Source: Hydrogenophaga sp.
GTDB taxonomy: Bacteria; Pseudomonadota; Gammaproteobacteria; Burkholderiales; Burkholderiaceae_C
Assembly: GCA_016741995.1 (NCBI GenBank)
Contig: JACVCO010000011.1
Span: 1 to 64,000, forward strand
DNA: 64,000 nucleotides
Direction of reading: 5' to 3'
Below, piece after piece: positions 25,196 through 34,371 of the stretch. Made by a program: the position numbers and the translations under genes. Under the pieces are notes generated by a model that had not been told where the DNA came from, made no database searches, and saw only the letters and a list, made by a program, of their open reading frames with translations. Position 1 is the stretch's first letter; each line of letters begins with the position of its first letter.

Positions 25196-27040
25196 ATGGC
25201 GAAGGAACGTGAGGCGTTGCCGGAGCACACCCCCACAGACACCACGAGCGACAGCCCCGACAGCGATCGGTGGCTGAAAACCGCGGCGGCCTCGGCCGCG
25301 GCGGCTGCCCTGGCCGCCTGCGGCGGTGGTGGCGGCGGCGGTGGTGGTGGCGCGGCGGAAGAACCACCCATCGTGCCGGTGGTGAACTTCCCCACCACGG
25401 GCTACAACAACCTGGCACCCGCCAACGACACCGAGGCGGCGCGTTTCCTGCAGCACGCGCAGTTCTCGTCGACGCGCGCGGAAATCTCGGCCTTGCGCGC
25501 CGAGGGCTACCCCATGTGGCTGGCGCGCCAGTTCCAGACCCCGCTGCGCTCCAGCGGTGTGGCCTGGCTCAACGCGCGCGGCTACGGCGCGAACAACACC
25601 CACAACTACTACTTCAACACCTACCCGGCCGATTTCATGATCTGGGGCCAGCTGCTCAGCGGGCCCGACATGATGCGCAAGCGCTGCGCACTGGCGCTCT
25701 CCGAGATGTTCGTGAGCTCCATGACCTCGGCCGAGTTCACCTGGCGCAGCCACGCCTACGGTTCCTGGTGGGACATGCTGATGCGCAATGCCTTCGGCAA
25801 CTTCCGCCAGTTGCTGGAAGACGTGACCCTGCACCCCGCCATGGGCTGGTTCCTCAACACCAAGGGCAACCAGAAAGAGAACCCCCCCACCGGCCGCGTG
25901 CCGGACGAGAACTACGCGCGCGAGGTGATGCAGCTCTTCACCATCGGCCTGGCCGCGCTCAACATCGACGGCACGCCACAGATGAGCGGCGGCCGTGTGG
26001 TGGAAAGCTACACGCAAGACGACGTGACCAACCTGGCCCGCGTCTTCACCGGCTGGGATTTCGACACCTCCGATGGCGTGCGCATCACGCCGCCCGGCCA
26101 GAGCTACACCGTCGAGTCAGCCGCGTTCACCACCAAGCCGATGAGCCTGCGCGAGAACCGCCACTCCACGCTGGAGGCGCGCTTCCTGGGGGCCACGGTC
26201 CCCGCGGGCACACCGGGCCGCGACGCCCTGCGCATCGCGATGGACACGCTGTTCAACCACCCGAACGTGGGCCCGTTCTTCGCGCGCCAGATGATCCAGC
26301 GCCTGGTCACGAGCAACCCGAGCCGCGGCTACGTGGAACGGGTGGCGCGCAAGTTCAACGACAACGGCAGCGGTGTGCGCGGCGACCTGCAGGCCGTGTG
26401 GATCGCGATCCTGCTCGACGACGAGGCCCGCGGCGGCGCCTCGCTGGCGAACGTCAACCACGGCAAGCTGCGCGAGCCCATGCTGCGCTTCATCCAGTGG
26501 GCGCGCACCTTCTCCGTCACCTCGGCCGCGGGCAGCTGGAAGATCTTCGAGCTCAACAACGCCGGCACGCAGCTTGGCCAGAGCCCCTTGCGCGCGCCCT
26601 CGGTGTTCAACTTCTTCCGCCCCGGTTACGTGCCCCCCGGCACCGCCATGGCCAGCAACGACGCCACCGCGCCCGAGTTCCAGCTCGTCAACGAAACCAG
26701 CGTGGGCGGCTACCTGAACTTCATGCAGGGCGTCATCGAGCGCGGCATCAACTGCCCCAACCCCGCGGTGCCCGAGGCGGCGTGGAACAACTACGCCTAC
26801 GACGTGCGGGCCAACTACGCCTACGAGCTCTCGCTGGTGCTCAACGCCGGCAACCTGGTGGACCACCTCAACCTGGTGCTCACCGCGGGCCAGCTCTCCG
26901 GCACCACGCGCAACCTCATCGTCAACACCCTGGAGGCCACGCCGCTCAACGCCTCCAGCAACGCCGACGCGCGCAACCGCCGCGTCTGGGCCGCGATCTT
27001 CATGGTGCTGGGTTGTCCCGAGTACCTGGTTCAAAAATAA
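25196..27040 (+). CDS. DUF1800 family secreted lipoprotein
   Basis: A 614-residue protein. A charged N-terminus leads into a hydrophobic stretch and a lipobox-like LAACGG (about residue 42), then a ten-glycine run, which looks like a flexible tether. The DUF1800 domain fills the rest: AARFLQHAQFSSTRAEI, VPDENYAREVMQLFTIGL, FTGWDF and HPNVGPFFARQMIQRLV. The family's function is unknown, but it is almost always paired with a DUF1501 protein, as here, 13 nt downstream. The ribosome site AGGAGGACGGTC is strong. The 150-nt gap after pyrF holds no clear regulatory signal. Confidence 0.87.
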   Translation: MAKEREALPEHTPTDTTSDSPDSDRWLKTAAASAAAAALAACGGGGGGGGGGAAEEPPIVPVVNFPTTGYNNLAPANDTEAARFLQHAQFSSTRAEISALRAEGYPMWLARQFQTPLRSSGVAWLNARGYGANNTHNYYFNTYPADFMIWGQLLSGPDMMRKRCALALSEMFVSSMTSAEFTWRSHAYGSWWDMLMRNAFGNFRQLLEDVTLHPAMGWFLNTKGNQKENPPTGRVPDENYAREVMQLFTIGLAALNIDGTPQMSGGRVVESYTQDDVTNLARVFTGWDFDTSDGVRITPPGQSYTVESAAFTTKPMSLRENRHSTLEARFLGATVPAGTPGRDALRIAMDTLFNHPNVGPFFARQMIQRLVTSNPSRGYVERVARKFNDNGSGVRGDLQAVWIAILLDDEARGGASLANVNHGKLREPMLRFIQWARTFSVTSAAGSWKIFELNNAGTQLGQSPLRAPSVFNFFRPGYVPPGTAMASNDATAPEFQLVNETSVGGYLNFMQGVIERGINCPNPAVPEAAWNNYAYDVRANYAYELSLVLNAGNLVDHLNLVLTAGQLSGTTRNLIVNTLEATPLNASSNADARNRRVWAAIFMVLGCPEYLVQK

Positions 27041-27053
27041 CGAGGGGCACACC

Positions 27054-28490
27054 ATGCACCTGATCGACCCCGCGAAACACACCCGCCGCGCCTTCCTGCG
27101 CCGCGCCGGCCAGCTCGCCTTCACCGGTGCGGCCCTGCCCACCGCCATGAACCTCGCCGCCATCGGCGAGGCCGCGGCCTTCAATGCCACCGACTACAAA
27201 GCCCTGGTCTGCGTGTTCCTGTTCGGCGGTAACGACTACGCCAACACGGTCATCAACTACGACACCACCAGCCACGGCCAGTACGCCACCATCCGCGGCG
27301 GCATCGCGATCCCGCGCGCCAACCTGGCGGCCACCGCGCTCGCGCCCAGCGTGGCCCTGCCCGATGGCAAGCAGTACGCACTGCACCCCGCCATGACCGG
27401 CCTGGCCGGCCTGTTCAACGGCGGTGCCGCTGCGGTGCAGCTCAACGTGGGGCCGCTGGTGGTGCCGCTCACGCGCCAGCAATACAACAGCAACAACAAC
27501 ACGCTCTACCCCAAGCCCCCCAAGCTGTTCTCGCACAACGACCAGCAGTCGGTGTGGATGACCTCGGCGCCCGAAGGCACCGTCACCGGCTGGGGCGGCC
27601 ACATCGGCGACCTGGCCCGCTCCTCCAACACCAACAACGTGCTCACCTGCATCTCGGTGTCGGGCAACACGGTGTTCCTCTCGGGCGACCAGGCCCTGAG
27701 CTACCAGGTCAGCAGCAACGGTGCGGTGCGCATCAACAGCCTCAACAACAGCGTGTACGGCTCCAACCACGTGCGCAACGCCATGCTGCAACTGGCGCTG
27801 CAATCGCGCACGCACGCGCTGGAGAACGAATACAACCTCGTCACCGCCCGCGCCTACGGCACCGAAGGCGCCGTCACCAACGCGCTCAACCAGTTCCCCG
27901 CCACCGACGCCCCGTTCAGCGCCTTCCCCGCCAACAACGGGCTGGCCAGCCAGCTGCGGCTGGTGGCGCGCCTGATCGCCGCGCGCAACGTGCTGGGCTC
28001 CAAACGCCAGGTGTTCTTCGTCTCCATGGGCGGCTTCGATCTGCACGACAACCTGATCAACGGCCAGAACACCCTCATGGGCCAGCTCAGCGGCGCGCTC
28101 ACCGCGTTCTACGACGCAACCGTGCAGCTGGGCGTGGCCAACCAGGTCACGTCCTTCACCACATCGGATTTCGGCCGCACGCTCACCTCCAACGGCGACG
28201 GCTCCGACCACGGCTGGGGTTCGCACCACCTGGTGGTGGGTGGCGCCGTGCGCGGTGGCCGCTTCTACGGCAAGGCACCGCCGGTGAGCGTGACCAACAG
28301 CACCACCGACGCCTTCGACCAATGGCACGTCGGCCAGGGCCGCCTGCTGCCGAGCACCGGCGTCGACCAGTACGCAGCCACGCTGGCGCGCTGGTTCGGT
28401 GTCGAAAACGGCGAAATGGGCCAGGTGCTGCCTTACATCGGCAACTTCGGCGGCGGCGACTACCCGGTCGATCTGGGCTTCATGGGCTGA
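27054..28490 (+). CDS. DUF1501 family Tat-exported protein
   Basis: A 478-residue protein with a twin-arginine signal (HTRRAFLRRAGQLAFTGAAL), then the DUF1501 fold, a sulfatase/alkaline-phosphatase-like domain of unknown activity: CVFLFGGNDYANTV at the start, VFFVSMGGFDLHDN, TTSDFGRTLTSNGDGSDHGW (metal-site-like D/H residues) and HHLVVGGAVRGG. It is translated right after the DUF1800 lipoprotein. The Tat route implies folding, possibly cofactor loading, before export. The role of the pair remains unassigned. Confidence 0.88.
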   Translation: MHLIDPAKHTRRAFLRRAGQLAFTGAALPTAMNLAAIGEAAAFNATDYKALVCVFLFGGNDYANTVINYDTTSHGQYATIRGGIAIPRANLAATALAPSVALPDGKQYALHPAMTGLAGLFNGGAAAVQLNVGPLVVPLTRQQYNSNNNTLYPKPPKLFSHNDQQSVWMTSAPEGTVTGWGGHIGDLARSSNTNNVLTCISVSGNTVFLSGDQALSYQVSSNGAVRINSLNNSVYGSNHVRNAMLQLALQSRTHALENEYNLVTARAYGTEGAVTNALNQFPATDAPFSAFPANNGLASQLRLVARLIAARNVLGSKRQVFFVSMGGFDLHDNLINGQNTLMGQLSGALTAFYDATVQLGVANQVTSFTTSDFGRTLTSNGDGSDHGWGSHHLVVGGAVRGGRFYGKAPPVSVTNSTTDAFDQWHVGQGRLLPSTGVDQYAATLARWFGVENGEMGQVLPYIGNFGGGDYPVDLGFMG

Positions 28491-28531
28491 AGACCGAACG
28501 CAGGCGACACCGGCCTGCGGCATGGGCGCTC

Positions 28532-28537
28532 TAGCAT
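28532..28537 (+). promoter_or_regulatory. -10 box of leaderless GST gene
   Basis: TAGCAT ending 6 nt before the ATG at 28544. It sits in the loop of an 8-bp inverted repeat, ATGGGCGC (28522-28529) / GCGCCCAT (28538-28545), whose right arm includes the start codon. Confidence 0.4.
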
Positions 28538-28543
28538 GCGCCC

Positions 28544-29257
28544 ATGATCGATCTCTACACCGCCGCCACGCCCAACGGGCACAAGGTCTCGATCGCGCTC
28601 GAAGAGCTCGGCCTGCCGTACACCCTGCAGGTGCTCGACCTCACCCTGGGCGATCAGAAGCAGCCCGCGTTCCTCGCGATCAACCCCAACGGCCGCATCC
28701 CCGCCATCGTCGACCGCGCGGCCGATGACTTCGCGGTGTTCGAGTCGGGCGCCTGCCTGATCTACCTGGCCGAGAAGACCGGCCGCCTGATGCCCACCGA
28801 CACCAAGGGCCGCTCGCGCGTGCTGCAGTGGCTGATGTTCCAGATGGGGGGCATCGGCCCGATGATGGGCCAGGCCAACGTGTTCTTCCGCTACTTCCCC
28901 GAGAAGATCCCGGCCGTGATCGACCGCTACCAGGGCGAAACCCGGCGCCTGTTCCGCGTGCTCGATGGCCACCTGAAAGAGCACGAATACCTCGCGGGCG
29001 ACTACTCCATCGCCGACATTGCGAACTGGGCCTGGGTGCGCACGCACCGCTGGTCCGGTGTGGAGCTGGACGACCTGCCGCACCTCAAGCGCTGGCGCGA
29101 CGCGATCCGCGCGCGGCCCGCGGTGCAGCGCGGCATCGAGGCGCCGCCCTCGAAGATCGACCTTTCGCGCGACGGCGACGCCGCCGCCCAGCGCTTCTCC
29201 GAAGACGCCCGCAAGCTGATGGAGACCGGCCAGAGCCTGAAGGAGGACCGGCGATGA
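28544..29257 (+). CDS. glutathione S-transferase, Nu/YfcG-like
   Basis: A 237-residue cytosolic GST: thioredoxin-like N-domain (about 1-85) beginning [23 protein letters not shown], with [10 protein letters not shown] and the glutathione-binding [14 protein letters not shown], then an all-helical C-domain. The TPNGHK segment and length resemble YfcG/YghU-type (Nu class) GSTs with disulfide-reductase activity. It overlaps the next GST gene by 4 nt. Transcription may be leaderless from a TAGCAT box. Substrate unknown. Confidence 0.9.
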   Translation: MIDLYTAATPNGHKVSIALEELGLPYTLQVLDLTLGDQKQPAFLAINPNGRIPAIVDRAADDFAVFESGACLIYLAEKTGRLMPTDTKGRSRVLQWLMFQMGGIGPMMGQANVFFRYFPEKIPAVIDRYQGETRRLFRVLDGHLKEHEYLAGDYSIADIANWAWVRTHRWSGVELDDLPHLKRWRDAIRARPAVQRGIEAPPSKIDLSRDGDAAAQRFSEDARKLMETGQSLKEDRR

Positions 29258-29868
29258 AGCTCTACGTGTCCGAGCGCGCCCCGAACCCGCGGCGCGTGCA
29301 GATGTTCATCGCCGAGAAGGGCATCACCGGCATCGAAGAGCTGCGGGTCGACATCAACGCGCACGAACACAGGGCGCACCCGGCGCTGGCGCGCGGCCCG
29401 ATGGCGCGCATTCCCGTGCTCGAGCTCGACGACGGCCGGGTCCTGGGCGAATCGCGCGCGATCTGTGCCTACCTGGAGGGCCTGCACCCCGAGCCCGACC
29501 TGATGGGGCGCGACGCCGCGGAGCGCGCCTTCATCGAGATGAGCGACCGGCACGTGGAGTGGTACCTGATGCTGCCGCTGGCGATGGCGATCCGCCACCA
29601 GCACCCGGGCCTGGCGGTGCTGGAGCAACCGCAGTTCCCGGATTTCGGCGCGTCGCAGCAGGTGAAGGCGATGGAGTCGCTGCACTGGCTGGAGGCGCAA
29701 CTGCAGCGCCAGCCCTGGGTGGCGGGCGACCGATTCACCATCGCGGACATCACGGCGTTCTGCACGATCGAGTTCGCGCGGCTTCTCAAGATCAAGCCCG
29801 GGGAGCTGGGCCTGGCGGCAACGCAGGCCTGGCGGGACCGGGTGGCCGCCCGGCCTTCGGCGAAATAG
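29254..29868 (+). CDS. glutathione S-transferase
   Basis: A 204-residue GST with N-domain [22 protein letters not shown], cis-Pro region [11 protein letters not shown], glutathione-binding [14 protein letters not shown], and a helical C-domain containing the N-capping motif [11 protein letters not shown]. It belongs to a different subgroup from the upstream GST, to which it is coupled by ATGA overlap, so the two are made together. A GC-rich 10-bp inverted repeat follows at 29873-29913. The substrate is unknown. Confidence 0.9.
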   Translation: MKLYVSERAPNPRRVQMFIAEKGITGIEELRVDINAHEHRAHPALARGPMARIPVLELDDGRVLGESRAICAYLEGLHPEPDLMGRDAAERAFIEMSDRHVEWYLMLPLAMAIRHQHPGLAVLEQPQFPDFGASQQVKAMESLHWLEAQLQRQPWVAGDRFTIADITAFCTIEFARLLKIKPGELGLAATQAWRDRVAARPSAK

Positions 29869-29872
29869 CCGG

Positions 29873-29913
29873 CCCGCGCGCCGTTGCGCGCCGGGATTGG
29901 GCGGGCGCGCGGG
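29873..29913 (+). terminator. GC-rich hairpin after GST genes
   Basis: Perfect 10-bp inverted repeat CCCGCGCGCC / GGCGCGCGGG with a 21-nt loop, 4 nt after the GST stop. There is no T-run, so intrinsic termination is uncertain; it may be a rho-assisted stop or mRNA end protection. Confidence 0.35.
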
Positions 29914-29957
29914 TCAACCAAGTCGGTAGGAACAAGCTGGCACCGGTCTTGCATCAC

Positions 29958-29973
29958 ATCTTGTATCCAAGAT
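29958..29973. promoter_or_regulatory. GntR/FCD-type operator ATCTTG-TATC-CAAGAT
   Basis: Perfect 6-bp inverted repeat with 4-nt spacer, 13 nt before the atzF ATG. The core TTGTATCCAA matches the TTGTnnnnAA-like sites of FadR/VanR-type GntR regulators. The only GntR gene nearby closes this cluster (42509), so it is the likely ligand. The site lies in the core promoter or leader region, suiting repression. Confidence 0.6.
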
Positions 29974-29986
29974 GGGATGACTCAAC

Positions 29987-31678
29987 ATGGTGCAAGCCGA
30001 ATCCAACGACACCGCCTGGCTCTTCCAGCCCGAACAGCCGCTGCAAACCCAGGCGCAAGGGCCGCTCGCCGGCCTGCGCTTCGCCGTCAAGGACAACATC
30101 GACGTGGCCGGCTGGCCCACCACCGCCGCCTGCCCCGCCTTCGCACGCACCCCCGCGGCACACGCCACCGTGGTGCAGCGCCTGCTCGATGCTGGTGCCC
30201 GCCTGCAGGGCAAGACCAACCTCGACCAGTTCGCCTGCGGCCTCAACGGCACCCGCTCGCCCTACGGCGCCGTGCCCAACGCCTTCGACCCCGCGCTCGT
30301 CTCGGGCGGCTCCAGCTCCGGTTCGGCCGTGGTGGTGGCGCGTGGTGAAGTCGACTTCTCGCTCGGCACCGACACCGCCGGCTCCGGCCGCGTGCCCGCG
30401 GGCCTGAACAACATCGTCGGCCTCAAGCCCTCGCGCGGGTTGGTGAGCGCCCACGGCGTGTTGCCCGCCGCGCAAAGCCTGGATTGCGTGTCCATCTTCG
30501 CGCGCACCGTGGGCCTGGCCGCGCGGGTGCTCACGCAGCTCGGTGCGCCCGATCCGCAGGACCCGTACTCGCGCGATCTGCCGCTGGTGCGCCAACCCTT
30601 CGGGGGCCACTTCCGCTTCGGCGTGCCCGACACACTCGACGCCTGCGACGACGCCAGCCGCGCCGCCTTCGCGCAAGCCATCGATCAGCTCAAGGCCCTG
30701 GGTGGCACGCCCGTCACCTTCAACTACCAACCCTTCGCCGACGTTGCCGACCTGCTGTATGAAAGCGCGCTGGTGGCCGAGCGCTACGCGGCCATCCGCG
30801 GCTTCTTCGACAAGCACGAAGTCGACGTGATCGAGCCGGTGCGCGGCATCGTGGGGCGCGGACGCGGCTACTCGGCCGCCGACTGGTGCGATGCGCAAGT
30901 GAAACTGCAGGCGCTGTCGCAGCAGGCGCGCCGGGTCTGGAGCGGCATCGACGTGATGGTCGTGCCCACCATGCCGATCCACGTGCCCATCGCGGCCATG
31001 CAGGCCGACCCGGTGGCGCTGAACCGCCAGCTCGGCGCCTACACCAACTTCGTCAACCTGCTCGACTACGCCGCGCTCTCCGTGCCCACCGGCCTGCGCA
31101 GCGACGGCCTGCCCTTCGGCGTGACGCTCATCGCCCCCGCGGGCATGGACTGGCCGCTGATCGAACTCGGCCAACGCGTGCACCACGCCAGCGGCCTGCC
31201 GCAAGGCGCCACCGGCCAACCGCTGCCCGCGCCCGAGGCGCTGCCGCTGGACGCCCCCGAACCGCGCGTGAAGCTCGCGGTGGTGGGCGCGCACCTGAGC
31301 GGCATGCCGCTCAACGGCCAGCTCACCGAACGCGACGGCCGCCTGCTGCAGACCACCACCACCAGCGCCGACTACCGCTTCTACGCCCTGCCCGGCACCA
31401 CGCCGCCCAAGCCCGGCCTGCTGCGCGTGGCGCCCGGCCAGGGCGCGGCCATCGTGGTCGAGGTCTGGGACATGCCGCTGCGCCACTACGGCAGCTTCGT
31501 CGCGCTGATCCCCACACCGCTGGGCATCGGCACGCTGGAACTGGCCAGCGGCGAGCGCGTGCAGGGCTTCGTGTGCGAACACCTGGCCACGCTCGGCGCG
31601 CTCGACATCACGCACCACGGCGGCTGGCGCGCCTACATGGCGCAGGCCGGCAAGCCCGCCGCCGCGCTCAGCCCCTGA
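29987..31678 (+). CDS. atzF: allophanate hydrolase
   Basis: A 563-residue amidase-signature enzyme that hydrolyses allophanate to two ammonia and two CO2, the last step of biuret, triuret, cyanuric acid and some urea pathways. The triad is visible: Lys35 in FAVKDNIDV, the cis-Ser in GGSSSGS (109-111), and nucleophile Ser133 in GTDTAGSGR. The specific YALPGTTPPKPGLLR segment and the C-terminal allophanate-hydrolase domain (from about 430) distinguish AtzF from other amidases. It is the first gene of a long cluster and sits behind the palindrome at 29958-29973. Slightly shorter than many AtzF proteins but complete. Confidence 0.93.
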   Translation: MVQAESNDTAWLFQPEQPLQTQAQGPLAGLRFAVKDNIDVAGWPTTAACPAFARTPAAHATVVQRLLDAGARLQGKTNLDQFACGLNGTRSPYGAVPNAFDPALVSGGSSSGSAVVVARGEVDFSLGTDTAGSGRVPAGLNNIVGLKPSRGLVSAHGVLPAAQSLDCVSIFARTVGLAARVLTQLGAPDPQDPYSRDLPLVRQPFGGHFRFGVPDTLDACDDASRAAFAQAIDQLKALGGTPVTFNYQPFADVADLLYESALVAERYAAIRGFFDKHEVDVIEPVRGIVGRGRGYSAADWCDAQVKLQALSQQARRVWSGIDVMVVPTMPIHVPIAAMQADPVALNRQLGAYTNFVNLLDYAALSVPTGLRSDGLPFGVTLIAPAGMDWPLIELGQRVHHASGLPQGATGQPLPAPEALPLDAPEPRVKLAVVGAHLSGMPLNGQLTERDGRLLQTTTTSADYRFYALPGTTPPKPGLLRVAPGQGAAIVVEVWDMPLRHYGSFVALIPTPLGIGTLELASGERVQGFVCEHLATLGALDITHHGGWRAYMAQAGKPAAALSP

Positions 31679-31718
31679 ACCGTTTCACCCCGTTCTTCCA
31701 ACCCCGCAGGAGTTCTTC

Positions 31719-32723
31719 ATGTCCACCCTCCACCGCGCAGCCTCCCTTCGCCGCCGCCAACTGCTTCAACTCGGTGCCGGCACCGCCGCGCTCGGCGTGC
31801 TCGGTGCGCCCCAGGTGCACGCCCAGAGCGGCCCCAAAATCCGCATCGGCTTCTGGCCCATCGCGGCCGGCCTGCCGTTCTATTCGGCGATCGAACTCGG
31901 CTACTTCAAGGAAGCCGGCCTCGACGTGGAGCCGCTCAAGTTCGCCGGTGCGCAGCAGGTGATGGAAGCCGTCCTCTCCGGCCGCGCCGATGGCACCGCC
32001 AACGGCACCGGCTCGGCCAACATCGCCATCGGCGAAATCGCGCAGCCCGGCACCTTCAAGATCTTCTGCTCCAACCCGAGCAACGTGAAGAACGTGCTCG
32101 ACGAGGTCATCGTGCCCGTGGCCAGCCCGGCCAAGGTGATGGCTGACCTCAAGGGCAAGCGCATCGCTTCGGGCCCCGGCATCCAGAACGTGACGCTGGC
32201 CAAGACCGTGCTGGAGCGCGGCGGCGCCGTCGGTGCCACGGTGGTCGAACTGCCCATCGGCCAGCACGTGGCCGCGCTGGCCGCGGGCCAGATCGACGGG
32301 GCCTACACGCTGGAGCCCACGGGCACCATCGGCCGCATGAACGGCACCACGCGCGTGCTCGAAGCGGGCGTGATCGCCCACTATGTGCTGGGCGACCCCA
32401 ACGCGCCGTGGTTCGGTGGCTCGGCCTCGTTGTCGTCCGACTTCATCAAGAAACACCCGGACGCGGCGAAGAAGTTCGTGGCCGCCTACGGCAAGGGCGT
32501 GACCTACGTGCGCACCAAGGCCGCCGAAGCGCGCCAGTACCTCAAGGGCTACACCGCGATCGAAGGCCCGCTCACCGGCGAGGTGCCGCTCGCCGCGTAC
32601 ACCATGTACAACGAGTTCACGCCGGCCGACGTGGCGCACTTCCAGAAGTTCTTCGACCTGTTCAGCGAGAAGGGCATCTTCAGCTCGCGGCTGATGGTCG
32701 ATTCCATGCTCTACAAGGGCTGA
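31719..32723 (+). CDS. ABC transporter substrate-binding protein (NrtA/TauA/SsuA type)
   Basis: A 334-residue periplasmic binding protein with a Tat-like signal (LRRRQLLQLGAGTAALG, cleaved after VHAQ) and the NMT1/SsuA-like fold: IGFWPIAAGLPFYSAIELGYFKEAGLDV, then GPGIQNVTL. This family binds nitrate, taurine, sulfonates or small ureido-type compounds. Placed between atzF and atzGEH and followed by its own permease and ATPase, it probably imports a substrate of the pathway such as biuret, triuret or a related urea. GCAGGAG precedes the start. Confidence 0.88.
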   Translation: MSTLHRAASLRRRQLLQLGAGTAALGVLGAPQVHAQSGPKIRIGFWPIAAGLPFYSAIELGYFKEAGLDVEPLKFAGAQQVMEAVLSGRADGTANGTGSANIAIGEIAQPGTFKIFCSNPSNVKNVLDEVIVPVASPAKVMADLKGKRIASGPGIQNVTLAKTVLERGGAVGATVVELPIGQHVAALAAGQIDGAYTLEPTGTIGRMNGTTRVLEAGVIAHYVLGDPNAPWFGGSASLSSDFIKKHPDAAKKFVAAYGKGVTYVRTKAAEARQYLKGYTAIEGPLTGEVPLAAYTMYNEFTPADVAHFQKFFDLFSEKGIFSSRLMVDSMLYKG

Positions 32724-32727
32724 GGCC

Positions 32728-33543
32728 ATGGAAGCGGCCAAACCCTGGAGCCCGCCCGCCTCGAGCGGCGCGCCCACGCCCCCGAAGAAAACCGATTGGG
32801 GCCGGGCCCTGCCCGTGGTGGGCCCGGTCGTGCTCTTCATCGTCTGGGACCTGGTCGTCCGGCTGGGTTTCATCAAACCCATCCTGCTGCCGGCCCCGCT
32901 CGATGCCCTGGGCACCCTGGTCAGCGGGCTCGCGGGCGGTCCGCTGCTGGGCGATTTCCTCATCACCGTCTGGCGCACCGTTCAGGCCTTCCTGATCGCG
33001 GCCGTCGTCGGCATGCCGCTGGGCATCGTGCTCGGCAGCACCGAGAAGGCCTACCGCAGCGTGGAGTTCCTGATCGACTTCTTCCGCTCCACGCCGTCAT
33101 CCGCGCTGATCCCGCTGTTTCTCATGATCTTCGGCGTCTCCGACATCAACAAGGTCGCCATCGCGGCCTTCGGCGCGCTGCTCATCGTGGTGTTCAACAG
33201 CGCCTACGGCGTGATCAACGCGCGCAAGCAGCGCGTGATGGCGGCCAAGGTGATGGGGGCCACGCGCTGGCAGGTGTTCCGCGACGTGCTGGTCTGGGAA
33301 AGCCTGCAGCCGAGCTTCGTCGGCCTGCGCTCGGCGGTGTCGATGGCGCTCGTGATCGTGATCGTGGCCGAGATGTTCATCGGCGCCGACAGCGGCCTGG
33401 GCAACCGGATCATCAACTCGCAGCAGGTGATGAACGTGAAGGACATGTACGCGTCCATCCTGGCCGCGGGCGCGCTGGGCTACGCGCTCAACGTGCTGTT
33501 CCTGGTCATCGAACGCAAGATCGTTCACTGGAGTGGTCGATGA
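32728..33543 (+). CDS. ABC transporter permease (SsuC/TauC type)
   Basis: A 271-residue inner-membrane permease with about six helices and the BPD_transp_1 domain. The conserved cytoplasmic loop that contacts the ATPase is seen as AAKVMGATRWQVFRDVLVWESLQP, preceded by FFRSTPSSALIPLFLMIFGVSD. It starts 4 nt after the binding-protein gene and overlaps the ATPase gene by 4 nt, so the three form one transporter. A proline-rich N-terminus (about 1-25) precedes the first helix. Confidence 0.9.
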   Translation: MEAAKPWSPPASSGAPTPPKKTDWGRALPVVGPVVLFIVWDLVVRLGFIKPILLPAPLDALGTLVSGLAGGPLLGDFLITVWRTVQAFLIAAVVGMPLGIVLGSTEKAYRSVEFLIDFFRSTPSSALIPLFLMIFGVSDINKVAIAAFGALLIVVFNSAYGVINARKQRVMAAKVMGATRWQVFRDVLVWESLQPSFVGLRSAVSMALVIVIVAEMFIGADSGLGNRIINSQQVMNVKDMYASILAAGALGYALNVLFLVIERKIVHWSGR

Positions 33544-34361
33544 ACGCCGTGATCAACGCCCCCGTGTTCGCCGACGTGCCGGCGCCGAAGTTCGAGCCCG
33601 GCCCCGCGGGCACGCACATCACCATCCGTGGCCTCACCAAGTACTTCGCCGGCTGGCCGCTGTACGAGAACTTCGATCTCGACATCCCCAAGCACCAGAT
33701 CGTCTCGGTCTTCGGCCCCAACGGCTGCGGCAAGAGCACGCTGATCAACATGATCGCCGGGCTCATCCCCATCGACAGCGGAGAGATCCTGTTCGACGGC
33801 AAGTCGCTCAAGGACACCAAGATCGGCTACGTGTTCCAGAACTACCGCGAAGCGATGTTCCCGTGGATGCGCACCATCGACAACATCGCCTACCCGCTCA
33901 AGCTGGAAGGCCGCAGCAAGGCCGAGGTGGACCGGCGCATGGCCGAGCTGGTGGCGTCCTTCGACGTGAAGTTCGACCTCAACCGCTACCCCTATGAACT
34001 CTCGGGCGGGCAGCAGCAGACGGCGTCCATCATGCGCGCGCTGGCCCCCGGCCCCGAGGTGCTGTTCCTCGATGAACCCTTCTCGGCGCTGGACTTCGAG
34101 ATGACGCTGTTCATCCGCGAGAAGCTGCAGGAGGTGTTCATGCAGACCGGCACCACCATGATGCTGGTCTCGCACGATCTGGAGGAAGCGGTCTACCTGG
34201 CCGACCAGGTGCTGCTGCTCACCAAGCGGCCCACCAAGGTGGCCGAGATCCTGCGCTACGAGGACCCGCGCCCGCGCACCACGGCCACGCTGTCCGAGCC
34301 GAGCTTCATCGCCGCCAAGAAGCGCAGCCTGGAGATCTTCCAGCGCGAAGTCCGGCGATGA
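33540..34361 (+). CDS. ABC transporter ATP-binding protein (SsuB/TauB type)
   Basis: A 273-residue ATPase subunit. Walker A FGPNGCGKST, Q-loop YVFQNYREAMFPWM, signature LSGGQQQT, Walker B VLFLDEP, and H-loop LVSHDLEEA are all present. The spacing matches the nitrate/sulfonate/taurine family. An extra N-terminal segment of about 25 residues precedes the nucleotide-binding domain. It powers the transporter encoded just upstream and is followed 10 nt later by atzG, so import and catabolism are co-expressed. Confidence 0.92.
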   Translation: MNAVINAPVFADVPAPKFEPGPAGTHITIRGLTKYFAGWPLYENFDLDIPKHQIVSVFGPNGCGKSTLINMIAGLIPIDSGEILFDGKSLKDTKIGYVFQNYREAMFPWMRTIDNIAYPLKLEGRSKAEVDRRMAELVASFDVKFDLNRYPYELSGGQQQTASIMRALAPGPEVLFLDEPFSALDFEMTLFIREKLQEVFMQTGTTMMLVSHDLEEAVYLADQVLLLTKRPTKVAEILRYEDPRPRTTATLSEPSFIAAKKRSLEIFQREVRR

Positions 34362-34371
34362 GGAGGCCCCG

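Noticed and set aside
25300..25360. Glycine-codon run in the DUF1800 gene as an expansion artefact or frameshift
   Set aside because: The frame stays open on both sides, the run follows a lipobox and precedes a complete domain; a Gly tether is a sound reading.
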